NCBI GenBank assembly: GCA_964404285.1
Contig: CAYOJK010000005.1
Location: forward strand, 122,471-186,470
Direction of reading: 5' to 3'
Length of the DNA: 64,000 nucleotides
DNA from: JBASEY01 sp964404285
GTDB taxonomy: Bacteria > CSSED10-310
Shown: piece by piece, positions 37,025-45,559 of the stretch
How positions within the stretch are numbered: the stretch's first letter is position 1
Layout: the number at the start of each line of letters is the position of its first letter
Program-made: the position numbers and the translations under genes
Notes under the pieces: generated by a model
Databases searched by the model: none
Told to the model about the DNA's origin: nothing
The model's input: the letters and a program-made list of their open reading frames with translations, nothing else

Positions 37025-39067
37025 TTATTTCGGGCCGTACCCAAATTCAGCTAATCCCAGACCATCCAATCCGCCGATAATATCGTCCATGGCGCTGTTC
37101 AGCATGGCGGCATAAAACCTGATACCGTCAAAGGATCCGTCCCCGGTATCCGGCCAGTGGAACTCCGGTAGAATGTTTACCACGGTCACGCCGGGATCGA
37201 CGTCGATGACATCGAATCCAACATCTTCCGACCAGGTATTCCAGAACCAATACATGCCTGCAACTTCCAAAATTGCCATAAAAGGGACATTTTTCATAGT
37301 TTGCGTGGAATTATTGTATAAATAACTCCATACACTGAAGCGATCACCCGATGAGACATGAGGGGTCGGGATAAATAAACGGGTACCGTGAGCGTTTTCA
37401 ATCGGATCGGGATTCTCATAAATTCGTATATGGGTATTGGCAGATATGTTTTTAAGTTTGTAGATATCCTGGGTAAGATTAGGCCAGGTGATCGTAACTA
37501 GGTCAGCTTTGGCAGCAGTATTTAGGCCGAAATTTAGTCTGAACGGGACTTGGGGGCCAAAGTGACCGTCGCCGGCGTGCACTACGCGGGTGATTGTCGT
37601 GTCTCCGTATGTCACTTGAATTTTAGCGCCGATAGCCGATACGTTGCTGAATCCCGGCTTGCCGGCTCCGACCAATGTGGCTGCGAGGTGATTTTTGGCG
37701 TTTCCGATATCGTTCCTGAACACACGGAGCGGTCCGCCGTCACCGGAGCCGATGATGATGTCATCATCACCGTCCAAGTCGAAATCAAACACGGAAACAT
37801 TGTGTATGGGGATATCCTCAGTGTTCAAAATATTCATCGCTGTTGACGGTGTTATGACTTGAAGCGTGTGATCCGGTTCATGGCGAAAAATATAAAAACG
37901 GTTGTTGTCATAACCATTTTCAGAAAGTAGAAGATCGACAAGACCGTCGTTGTTCCAATCAACCCATGTCGCAAAATGATCACCATGGTGCAATTTGGCT
38001 GGGTCATCGTCCAAACGGCTAATTATACAGTCGAAATCCCAGGTGAAAACGCCGGCGCCGTCGTTGATCAAAGGCGCAGACATCACTTTTTTACAGCCGT
38101 GAACAAGGATCGTGAATAGATCGATGTGACCGTCATTGTTGAAATCCCGCGGCATGGAACCCCATGAACACGTGTGGGAAGCACAGTTGCCGGGACCGAC
38201 ATATTGGCCGTAATTCGACGATTCATGAATTTCAGTAAATGTCCAGTCACCGTTGTTTCGAAGGTGTTTAGATTTGTCGCGACAGTAATTGCCCAAGAAA
38301 ATATCAGGGTATCCATCCCCATCGACATCAGCTACGGCGGCGCCGTAGGTCGGCTGCAGAACCTCCGGGTTCTGTATGCCGGATGTCGCCGACATATCTT
38401 GAAATGTTCCGTCACCGTTCCCCCTAAAAAGTTGATCGGGAGCAAACACATCACCTGATCCACCAAAATATTTGGTAAACCAATTGCCGACTAAAAGGTC
38501 CAGGTTGCCGTCACGGTCAAAATCAGCGAAAACAGCGCTTGAAACATTGGTCAGGCCACCATCAAAAAACAGTTTATCCGGAACCATTGTGAAACGGCCT
38601 GTACCGTCGTTCAAAAAAACTTCGCTGGTGTCAACCCATTCGATATCCTCAGGTATGAACGAGTGGCGGTGATAGTACACGCCGGCAAAGTAGTCCGGAT
38701 AACCGTCATTGTTGATATCACCAAAAATCGCCAAGTCGGAGTGACGACCGTCTTTGGTGCCACGTCTGTTTGCACGAATACCGGATTCTTCAGTGAAATC
38801 GATGAACTTGCGAGTGCCCGGTGTATCGCCTTCCACATTCAAGTAAACATACATTTTGTTCATGACATCCCAATTGCCATGATCGAAAGCGTCATGAACC
38901 ACCAAGTCCGGATAGTCATCGCCATTCAGATCGACGATCGAAATCCGAAAGGACGGTGTTCCAGCCAGCCCCAATTCATTAGTGACTTCGACCCAGTTCT
39001 GGGCAAAAACAGGGGAGAAGCTGAAAATCACCACTGACAGTAACGCGTATCGAAACAAGCTTTTCAT
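37025..39067 (-). CDS. Secreted FG-GAP/VCBS beta-propeller protein with ASPIC/UnbV domain
   Basis: The start at 39067 follows AAAGGAGG and gives 680 residues with a signal peptide (to about residue 22, SPVFA). About seven FG-GAP/VCBS calcium loops follow, for example VDLNGDDYPDLVV, GDINNDGYPDYF, ADFDRDGNLDLLVG, ADVDGDGYPDIF and DFDLDGDDDIIIG. After them comes an ASPIC/UnbV domain (about 455-545; IGAKIQVTYG, VHAGDGHFGPQ, LVTITWPN). The last 130 residues carry a separate domain (VAGMYWFWNTW, PEFHWPDTGDG, IRFYAAMLN) that recurs at 56.7 and 60.1 kb. It is probably a surface-displayed binding protein; the ligand is unknown. Confidence 0.88.
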   Translation of the reverse strand: MKSLFRYALLSVVIFSFSPVFAQNWVEVTNELGLAGTPSFRISIVDLNGDDYPDLVVHDAFDHGNWDVMNKMYVYLNVEGDTPGTRKFIDFTEESGIRANRRGTKDGRHSDLAIFGDINNDGYPDYFAGVYYHRHSFIPEDIEWVDTSEVFLNDGTGRFTMVPDKLFFDGGLTNVSSAVFADFDRDGNLDLLVGNWFTKYFGGSGDVFAPDQLFRGNGDGTFQDMSATSGIQNPEVLQPTYGAAVADVDGDGYPDIFLGNYCRDKSKHLRNNGDWTFTEIHESSNYGQYVGPGNCASHTCSWGSMPRDFNNDGHIDLFTILVHGCKKVMSAPLINDGAGVFTWDFDCIISRLDDDPAKLHHGDHFATWVDWNNDGLVDLLLSENGYDNNRFYIFRHEPDHTLQVITPSTAMNILNTEDIPIHNVSVFDFDLDGDDDIIIGSGDGGPLRVFRNDIGNAKNHLAATLVGAGKPGFSNVSAIGAKIQVTYGDTTITRVVHAGDGHFGPQVPFRLNFGLNTAAKADLVTITWPNLTQDIYKLKNISANTHIRIYENPDPIENAHGTRLFIPTPHVSSGDRFSVWSYLYNNSTQTMKNVPFMAILEVAGMYWFWNTWSEDVGFDVIDVDPGVTVVNILPEFHWPDTGDGSFDGIRFYAAMLNSAMDDIIGGLDGLGLAEFGYGPK

Positions 39068-39288
39068 TCTAATCCTCCTTTGCAAGGCAATCTATGTGTC
39101 GTCTCCTAGGTAGAAGATTAGCGTAAATCGATGAGCCATTCAATCTTTAGCAGAGACTATTCAGATAAATTAATTATTTTAAAAGATTAAACGAGTGAAA
39201 TCACTGATAAGACAAGTGGCTGGAGATATAGGCGAACTAGATGAAGGATTTTAGATTATCGACAGGGTTTAAAATTAGTGGATAAAAA

Positions 39289-39330
39289 GAATCCGCAACA
39301 GGGTAATCCTTGCGGCCGTGTTGCGGATTC
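39289..39330 (-). terminator. Rho-independent terminator after the 39.3-41.8 kb mosaic gene
   Basis: A perfect 12-base-pair stem (GAATCCGCAACA at 289-300 with TGTTGCGGATTC at 319-330) with an 18-base loop lies just past the stop at 39341; on the minus strand it is followed by CTTTTTATCC. Confidence 0.8.
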
Positions 39331-39340
39331 TACGATAAAC

Positions 39341-41776
39341 TTACAGAGATTTTCTCAGCATCGGCAGAGCGATCATGATTCCAATGACAAGCAGTGCAAT
39401 GCTGATACCAACGGGTGATGTGGCAGGAATGGGTTTCGGTTCAGACTCACCGCCGATCAGGCAAAAAGCCAGATCGACATGATTATCAGCATCGTCGTCG
39501 AGTTGCCATTGTGGTTCATCCTCTGTCATCCTAACAAAAGCGCTACCAGTAGCTGGGGGCTCGCCGGCATCAGCCCACATGAACCAACATGTTCCGCTGT
39601 CAACAGCTTGAATGGAAATCCATCCGGCGGAAATGGTGACCGGTGTCGGCAGCACAGCTTTATATCTCATGACATTACCTAAAGCTTGTTGACCAAAGAC
39701 AAACTGAGGTGTCTGGATTTTTGTCGCTGCGACGGTTTTCTGATAAACGACATTACCGGGAAGTGTGCCGGGTTCATAGAAAGTGATGATGAAATTCGAA
39801 TTAGGCTTGCTGCATGCTTGCCATCCAGTGGTGTAGGTCACGTTACCACCCCACCACTCGACTGCAGTGATCGCATCTGTCAGACCTGAAAAATCGTCTG
39901 CAACAATGATCCCGGAATTTTGATCAGAGTTGACGTAGACGACTTCTGCCGCAAAGGGTTGAGAGAAAATGGAGTCAGGTCCACAGCCTTCCGGATCGGC
40001 AGATTCCCAATTGATGGTGGCAACGTAAGGAACTTCGCATTCATAGTATTCATTGAATTCGGCAACGGATACGAAAGCCCAATACGTTCCAGGTTCTACT
40101 AAGACTCTAAGTGTCGCTGTTTCGCAATAATCTGACTCTGCTGCACCAACAGATGACAAGTTGGCGCAACCGTCGGGTATAGCCGTCCCCGGTTTGAGTA
40201 GAGCCAAATACAATGGAGATTCACCGTAGGCTTCCCATTCAACCAAGCTGTATTCAGCAACCTGGAAAACAAACCAGTCTGTGTCGCGGCTGACAGTATC
40301 ATCACTATTTACGAAGACACCGGTCTGACCGCAAATGACGTCACCGTTGTTGATGGGTTGGAATACGGACGGACTGCTGTTACAGCCGCCATTGAATGTG
40401 TCGATATAATCCGGTCCGCAAGCCGGCTCGCCTTCAGGAATACCGCCTGGAGGACAGGTCACGCAGGGGTCCAAATCGATGGTATTGAAAGTTGCAATAT
40501 AGGGTATTTCACATTCCCAATATGTTGAAAAGTCATCGGGTAATATGACAAGCCAATATGTCCCCGGCGGAAGGATTCCATAGAGTTCGATCGGTTCACA
40601 ATACAGTGTGGAGTCTCCACCGAGTATATCAAAGTCATCACATCCGTTTGGTCCTGGCGCGGCTACTGCGACAAACAGCGGCAATTCACCATATACTTCA
40701 ATTTCGACGATCTTCTCTTCGCCAAGTGTGAATGAGAACCAATCCGTATCACGATAGGTATCTCCGTAATAATCAAACACACCGGTCTGACCACAGATGA
40801 CATCACCGCTGTTGATAGCCTGGAATACCGGGACATCGCTGTTACAACCGCCATTGTAAGTGTCATCATAATTCGGACCACAAGCCGGTTCGCCTTCCAG
40901 TATACCGCCGGGAGGACACGTCACGCAGGGGTCCAGGTCTAAAGCCATATAGAGTTCCGCCCAAAATCCGGACCAGGGATCGCCACCGAAATACCAGCCG
41001 CAGAGCCAGTCAGGATCTTTGTCACAAAACCAATCATTGGTATAACCAATTTCCGCTTCACCGGCAAGTGGAAATCCGTTCTCATCACCATTATCTGTTT
41101 CCATGACAAGAAAAACGTAATTTTGGTTGATCATAACAGATTGGGCTAGTTCAGCAGTAAGAATATAAAGGTATCCTTCTTCGACTTCATCATCAATTAT
41201 CCAAGTCGCTTCAGTGCCGGGGATCAACTGTCCGCCGTCATCCGGAAAATCGTCATAAAGAGCTGCATTAACAGTCACATACGGGGTCTGAAACTCAAGG
41301 TAAACGTAGCCGATTTCGTAACATAAAAGAGGTCCACCGTCCTCAACGCTAAAAATAATATCATCAGCTATAGCGACACCCTCGCCAGGCGTGTAGTAGT
41401 TGACGTTACCTTCTTGGGTGTTACTATAGACCACAGTGCCTGGGCAACTTCGATGACCGTTTCGCTGCTGAATTGCCTGCGCTTCAAGTTTTTTGGCGGC
41501 CTTGATAGATGGTGTGGTCTGCTTGATCACATTGGTTTTCTCGGTCTGAATGGTGTTCAGATTATTCACGTTGGAATTCTCGATCGACATGTCGGATTTA
41601 GCCAGATGTGTCGGCAGTGACTGGCTGCGATTCGCAGAAACCTTGTTGCTCACCAGGTTCTTTTCGACCTTGCCGAGCTGCGTTATCCGCGTATTCGCTT
41701 GCAGTTGGCCGGTTTCTGCAGCGACATAGCTACAGAAAAACAGCACAATAAAACCTAACATTAACACTTTCTTCAT
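39341..41776 (-). CDS. Mosaic secreted surface protein A, C-terminally anchored
   Basis: 811 residues from the ATG at 41776, which follows GGGAGG and a standard signal peptide (KKVLMLGFIVLFFCSYVAA). Order of parts: an Asn/Gln-rich spacer (about 25-105); module 1 of about 165 residues (CPGTVVYSN ... GGDPWSGFWAELYM); two copies of module 2 of about 145 residues (ECPPGG-like start, EGEPACGP, NGGCNS, DVICGQTGVF, RDTDWF, PGTYW), which resembles bacterial pre-peptidase C-terminal (PPC) domains; module 3 of about 180 residues (ADDFSG, VEWWGGN, FIITFYEPGTLPG, GTCWFMWADAG); and a C-terminal tag, PATSPVG, membrane helix and basic end. The protein at 43.0-45.0 kb has the same layout with one module 2. 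No catalytic site is visible. A surface structural or adhesive role is inferred. Confidence 0.85.
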   Translation of the reverse strand: MKKVLMLGFIVLFFCSYVAAETGQLQANTRITQLGKVEKNLVSNKVSANRSQSLPTHLAKSDMSIENSNVNNLNTIQTEKTNVIKQTTPSIKAAKKLEAQAIQQRNGHRSCPGTVVYSNTQEGNVNYYTPGEGVAIADDIIFSVEDGGPLLCYEIGYVYLEFQTPYVTVNAALYDDFPDDGGQLIPGTEATWIIDDEVEEGYLYILTAELAQSVMINQNYVFLVMETDNGDENGFPLAGEAEIGYTNDWFCDKDPDWLCGWYFGGDPWSGFWAELYMALDLDPCVTCPPGGILEGEPACGPNYDDTYNGGCNSDVPVFQAINSGDVICGQTGVFDYYGDTYRDTDWFSFTLGEEKIVEIEVYGELPLFVAVAAPGPNGCDDFDILGGDSTLYCEPIELYGILPPGTYWLVILPDDFSTYWECEIPYIATFNTIDLDPCVTCPPGGIPEGEPACGPDYIDTFNGGCNSSPSVFQPINNGDVICGQTGVFVNSDDTVSRDTDWFVFQVAEYSLVEWEAYGESPLYLALLKPGTAIPDGCANLSSVGAAESDYCETATLRVLVEPGTYWAFVSVAEFNEYYECEVPYVATINWESADPEGCGPDSIFSQPFAAEVVYVNSDQNSGIIVADDFSGLTDAITAVEWWGGNVTYTTGWQACSKPNSNFIITFYEPGTLPGNVVYQKTVAATKIQTPQFVFGQQALGNVMRYKAVLPTPVTISAGWISIQAVDSGTCWFMWADAGEPPATGSAFVRMTEDEPQWQLDDDADNHVDLAFCLIGGESEPKPIPATSPVGISIALLVIGIMIALPMLRKSL

Positions 41777-41821
41777 AGAAAAAATCCTCCCTTCCGCATT
41801 ACACGGTTTGTTGAGTACAAT

Positions 41822-41838
41822 GAAACAGGTCCTGTTCC
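41822..41838 (-). promoter_or_regulatory. Dyad-symmetric element in the leader of mosaic gene A
   Basis: GAAACAGG and CCTGTTCC form a near-perfect inverted repeat around one central base, beginning 46 bases upstream of the start codon. A matching element lies 45 bases upstream of the paralogous gene at 45005. It could be an operator or an RNA hairpin. Confidence 0.45.
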
Positions 41839-42029
41839 ATATGTTATGGACATAAAAAATAGTCTCCACATCGGATACACCCATCCAGCGGAGACCGGAA
41901 TTTGCTCTTTTAAGGATACTGCTTGTGGCGTCAATCCATTCACCTGATCAAATCACCGTTTCCCTTCACTCTTATCCCCTAATTACATAACCGCAGCCAC
42001 ACTACAAAATTTGTTGACAGCAAAACTAT

Positions 42030-42058
42030 CTATTATCAGAAGGAAATGAATTTGTCAA
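42030..42058 (-). promoter_or_regulatory. Candidate promoter upstream of mosaic gene A
   Basis: On the minus strand a consensus -35 TTGACA (42058-42053) is followed by GATAAT after 15 bases or TAATAG after 17 bases. If used, the transcript of mosaic gene A would have a leader of about 240 bases containing the dyad element at 41822-41838. Confidence 0.35.
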
Positions 42059-42123
42059 GAAGTGAAATAAAAAAAGAGGTGAGGGGTGGGAGTTTTCAAT
42101 ATCCAATGCCCAATATCCAATAG

Positions 42124-42403
42124 CCAAGTGTTGGAATTGAGTATTAAAAGATTTTGGGGGAAGAACCACAAATGGACACGGATAAACACAAATACTGTCA
42201 GGGGACAGACTTCCAATTTTAGGAACCGCATGCCGCATCAGCGGAATGCCGCTCGCAGAGCGCCACTGTCCTTTTTTGTCTGAACACGATTACGGGATTA
42301 AAGGATTAACAGGATTAGTCTTTTCTTTCTCGTAATCTAATCGTGCCCATCTTTGTAATCTTTGAAATCGTGTTCAAACAGTCATTCGGGATGTGAGGTC
42401 AAT
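42124..42403. repeat. 289-bp tandem duplication, copy 1
   Basis: Copy 1 of a segment repeated with a period of 289 bases; only a handful of differences separate it from copy 2. It contains, in order, the dispersed 22-base motif (42124-42145), the dispersed GGGGACAGACTTCCAATTTT motif (42201-42220), a GCATGCCGC/GCGGAATGC hairpin, and a 96-base unit (42281-42376) flanked by inverted 11-base ends TGAACACGATT/AATCGTGTTCA. No protein is encoded. Confidence 0.9.
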
Positions 42404-42412
42404 AACCAGTCA

Positions 42413-42692
42413 CCAAGTGTTGGAATTGAGTATTAAAAGATTTTGGGGGAAGAACCACAAATGAACACGGATAAACACAAATACTGTCAGGGGACAGACT
42501 TCCAATTTTAGGAACCGCATGCCGCATCAGCGGAATGCCGCTCGCAGAGCGCCACTGTCCTTTTTTGTCTGAACACGATTACGGGATTAAAGGATTAACA
42601 GGATTAGTCTTTTCTTTCTCGTGATCTAATCGTGCCCATCTTTGTAATCTTTGAAATCGTGTTCAAACAGTCATTAGGAATGCGAAGTCAAT
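42413..42692. repeat. 289-bp tandem duplication, copy 2
   Basis: Second copy of the tandem duplication, with the same internal parts: the 22-base motif at 42413-42434, the GGGGACAGAC motif at 42490-42509 and the 96-base unit with inverted ends at 42570-42665. Copies diverge a little at their right edges. The high identity argues for a recent duplication. Confidence 0.9.
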
Positions 42693-42840
42693 ATCCGAAA
42701 GCAATTTCCAAGTATTCGACTTCAATACTTATAGCTTTCCAAATTTAATCAGAAAACTCACCTAACCGAAATCAACTGAAAAACTTACAACTCAGTCCTC
42801 ATCACTCAGCCCTTGAAGAACGCTGTTGTTTAAAAAAAAA

Positions 42841-42874
42841 CCGCAGCACAATATCGTTTGATATCATGCTGCGG
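42841..42874 (-). terminator. Rho-independent terminator after mosaic gene B
   Basis: CCGCAGCA (841-848) pairs with TGCTGCGG (867-874), with an inner ATATC/GATAT pairing; on the minus strand a run of eight or more T residues follows (positions 42840-42833). It lies about 115 bases past the stop at 42990. Confidence 0.85.
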
Positions 42875-42989
42875 CATCACACTTAATTGGCTGTTACATC
42901 AACAAATTATCGTAGATGTAAATCACTCATCGATATTCTCGTTTTGAAAAACCGAAACTATCCATGTTGATCCAAACACTATGCACCCT

Positions 42990-45005
42990 TTAAACCGTTT
43001 TTCTCAAAACCGGTAATACGATCAAAGCGCCTATTGCCAGCAATGCTAAAAATAGACCGGTAGGCGATGTGGTTGGAATAGGCGGCGGTGCCGGTGTTTC
43101 TGTCGGGGGTCCGGTCGGAGGCGTATCCGTTGGGACTTCAGTCGGCGTATCAGTGGGAACCTCAGTTGGTGTATCCGTTGGAACTTCTGTCGGCGTATCC
43201 GTCGGAACCTCGGTTGGGGTTGCCGTCGGAATCACGACTTCCTCAAGCAAGCAGAACGCCAGATCGACTTGGTAATCCGGGTCTGTGTTTATCGCCCATC
43301 CAGAGCCTGTGTTCTGAACATAGGGGCTGCCACTTACCGGCGGCGCTCCGGCGTCACCCCACATAAACCAGCATATGCCGCTATCGATTGCGGTGATGGA
43401 TATCCAGCCCGAGGATAAAGAAAGTGGTGTGTCGAGTTCGGCCCTGTGCTTGTAACTATATCCATAGCCATCATTCCCGAATATGTACTGACCGGTAGCG
43501 CTACGGGTGGCTGACACCGTTTCCTGGCGTGCCACGGCTCCAGGCAAAGTGCCCGGCTGGTAAAACGTTATAATAAAATTCGTGTTGAGCTTGGTACAAG
43601 CGTGCCAACTGGGATGGGAATTCAGATTGCCGCCCCACCATTCTACCGCGACAATCGGTTCCGTCACGCCGGAAAAATCATCGGCAGCGACATAACCGAT
43701 ATTGCCATCGGAGGTGACAAAGGTTTTTTCACCGACCAAAGGTTGAGAAAAAATGTTCCCATCACTGCAAGTCTCCGGAGCCGCAGGTCCCCAGTTGAGC
43801 GTTGCGACATAGGGAATTTCACAAGGGTATCCAAAAGAGTTTAGTTTGATCGACACAAAAGCCCAGTATGTTCCAGGATCCAATAAGTATTCGACTAGAG
43901 CCGGTTCACAGTAATAAGAAGTCGCGCCTGCCAAGGCTTCCAGATTGGCGCAACCGTCCGGGATCGCTGTTCCTGGTTTGATCAAAGCGACGTGCATCGG
44001 CGCTTCACCATAGGCTTGCCATTCGACCATGGAGGTTTCCGTCAGTGTAAAGACATACCAATCGGTGTCACGATAGCTTTCAGAAGCAACCCCGTATGTC
44101 CCGGTCTGACCGCAAATGATGTCACCGTTGGTGATCGGCTGAAAAACTGCCGGCGAACTATTACAGCCACCGTTATAAGTATCGACATAACCTGTTCCAC
44201 AGGGTGGTTCTCCCTCCAAAATACCTTCCGGTGGACACTCTACACAGGGATCGAGTTCCATATCGAGGTAAATCGTCGCATAAAACCCGGCCCAAGGATC
44301 GCCATCGAAGTCATAACTACATAGCCATACGATATTCCAAAATTTTTCACAATAAAAATCGTCGGTGTAACCCAGGTTGGCTTGCCCTGATATCATCCAG
44401 CCGGTCTCGGCTTTATTCGATGAGACGACCAGATAAACAGTTTGCGGAATAGTGATCGGCGTGGCCAGTTCATGCGTCAAAAGCCAGATATTGGCCCCCT
44501 CTTCAGTAATCGTCCAGGATTTTGTCGTGCCTAGAATTACCGAGCCGCTGCTTGGAGGCCCATTGTACATCGATGCGGTGACTGTCACCGGGAATGATGC
44601 CGCCTCATCCGTATAAAAGCCGATCTCATAAGCCGTCATAACCCCGCCACCTGACACGGATAGTTGCATGTCATCAGCGTATTGGTGATTGGCAGGCGCT
44701 CCCAGATAATATTCTGTTAGGTTTGAATTGTCATACGCCGCCACGCTTCCGTGACCACGTGATGAGCGACCCAACGGCCGAATATCTTTCTGTATACCCG
44801 CCTCGAGCAGTTCATCCTGGGTTTGTGTTAAAGCGGATCCAAGATAAACACTCTCCACTGGTAAGCAGTTCCGCGTGAATTCAGTGTTCTCCAAAATCCG
44901 TTCGTTCGAAATGCGCTTGATCAGCGCTTCGCCTGGCTCTGTTTCTGCAATAGCAGAACCCCAGATCAGAACCATCAGCAGTGAAATTGTGAAAAGCTTC
45001 CTCAT
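42990..45005 (-). CDS. Mosaic secreted surface protein B, C-terminally anchored
   Basis: 671 residues, with a signal peptide (KLFTISLLMVLIWGSAIA) and GGGAGG before the ATG. It repeats the plan of the protein at 39.3-41.8 kb: module 1 (AADNSN-like start, then FDGDPWAGFYATIYLD), one module 2 (ECPPEGILEGEPPCG, NGGCNS, DIICGQTGTY, RDTDWY, PGTYW), module 3 (VAADDFSG, VEWWGGN, FIITFYQPGTLPG, GICWFMWGDAG). A Thr/Pro/Glu linker of four octapeptide repeats (PTEVPTDT) follows, then the C-terminal tag PTTSPTG, a membrane helix and a basic end (LPVLRK). The linker looks built to cross a cell-wall or capsule layer. No enzyme motif is seen; an exported, membrane- or surface-anchored adhesin or coat protein is the best inference. 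Confidence 0.85.
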   Translation of the reverse strand: MRKLFTISLLMVLIWGSAIAETEPGEALIKRISNERILENTEFTRNCLPVESVYLGSALTQTQDELLEAGIQKDIRPLGRSSRGHGSVAAYDNSNLTEYYLGAPANHQYADDMQLSVSGGGVMTAYEIGFYTDEAASFPVTVTASMYNGPPSSGSVILGTTKSWTITEEGANIWLLTHELATPITIPQTVYLVVSSNKAETGWMISGQANLGYTDDFYCEKFWNIVWLCSYDFDGDPWAGFYATIYLDMELDPCVECPPEGILEGEPPCGTGYVDTYNGGCNSSPAVFQPITNGDIICGQTGTYGVASESYRDTDWYVFTLTETSMVEWQAYGEAPMHVALIKPGTAIPDGCANLEALAGATSYYCEPALVEYLLDPGTYWAFVSIKLNSFGYPCEIPYVATLNWGPAAPETCSDGNIFSQPLVGEKTFVTSDGNIGYVAADDFSGVTEPIVAVEWWGGNLNSHPSWHACTKLNTNFIITFYQPGTLPGAVARQETVSATRSATGQYIFGNDGYGYSYKHRAELDTPLSLSSGWISITAIDSGICWFMWGDAGAPPVSGSPYVQNTGSGWAINTDPDYQVDLAFCLLEEVVIPTATPTEVPTDTPTEVPTDTPTEVPTDTPTEVPTDTPPTGPPTETPAPPPIPTTSPTGLFLALLAIGALIVLPVLRKTV
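43120..43215. repeat. Four 24-bp tandem units encoding the PTEVPTDT linker
   Basis: Four direct repeats of 24 bases (starting at 43120, 43144, 43168 and 43192) encode the octapeptide linker before the membrane anchor of mosaic protein B. Unit number may vary between strains by slippage. Confidence 0.85.
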
Positions 45006-45559
45006 TGCAAAATTCCTCCCAAAAAAGACGTTTAAGGTTTAAATCCAATGAAACAGGGCATGTTCCATCGAATGAATAAAATCAGTCTGTATCATGTGTT
45101 GAGATGCGAACCTGCATCCGAATTGAAAATAAAAAGCTGAATGGATAGAGGTGTCGAAAGGACTACGAGACCATACCATGTCGGGCCATCCGTTCATTAT
45201 CGATCTTCACTCCCAAGAAAGGTTTTTCGTCGGAACAATAGCTAAAACCAACGTCTATGGATCACTTGCGCCTAGTGTGCGGATATTGACACACTAAGTC
45301 AAGAAAAAATTTAGCGGTTTTTTAAAAGCTAATTACCACCAAAGAATTTGATCGAACTCAAACTGTAGATGCGTTATTTCAGAATGATGAAAAATGAATT
45401 ATTCTATTCAAAATTAGGATTCGATGGACTGATTACCTTTCATGGCTCAGTTTTCCAATCCCCTTGCATATCGCGCACGAACTTGGTAAACAGCACACGG
45501 TTCTTCTGAATCTAGGGGAGGAAATCTGGGGTGAAAAAAACGGAAAATGGGAGACTGTC
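45006..45559. other. Intergenic region between mosaic gene B and the efflux operon
   Basis: A 550-base stretch without a supportable gene between divergent transcription units. It contains the dyad element at 45050-45066 and a second inverted repeat, TAGTGTG/CACACTA at 45273-45296. Promoters for both directions should be here, but I could not fix them. The end of the region reads in frame with the TolC-like gene, yet lacks a signal peptide upstream of 45560. Confidence 0.55.
45050..45066 (-). promoter_or_regulatory. Dyad-symmetric element in the leader of mosaic gene B
   Basis: GAAACAGG-G-CATGTTCC, one position less symmetric than its counterpart at 41822-41838 and starting 45 bases upstream of the start codon. 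The flanking ATG-rich bases are also alike (AATGAAACAGG, GTTCCAT). Confidence 0.42.

Noticed and set aside
41777..42020. Riboswitch (c-di-GMP type) in the long leader of mosaic gene A
   Set aside because: A few conserved-looking stretches (GGGAAACGG, GACGCCACAAGC) are present, but the helices and the tetraloop-receptor order of the GEMM class could not be made to fit.
42086..42283. 65-codon plus-strand frame in the tandem-duplicated region
   Set aside because: It runs through repeat elements, has no ribosome site and no similarity to a protein pattern.
42124..42692. CRISPR array
   Set aside because: Only two long (280-base) copies in direct order with no short repeat-spacer pattern, and no cas genes.
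43069..43275. Gly/Val/Ser-rich plus-strand frame opposite the C-terminal linker of mosaic protein B
   Set aside because: It is the antisense reading of 24-base repeats that encode PTEVPTDT; the same artefact occurs at 51483-51725.
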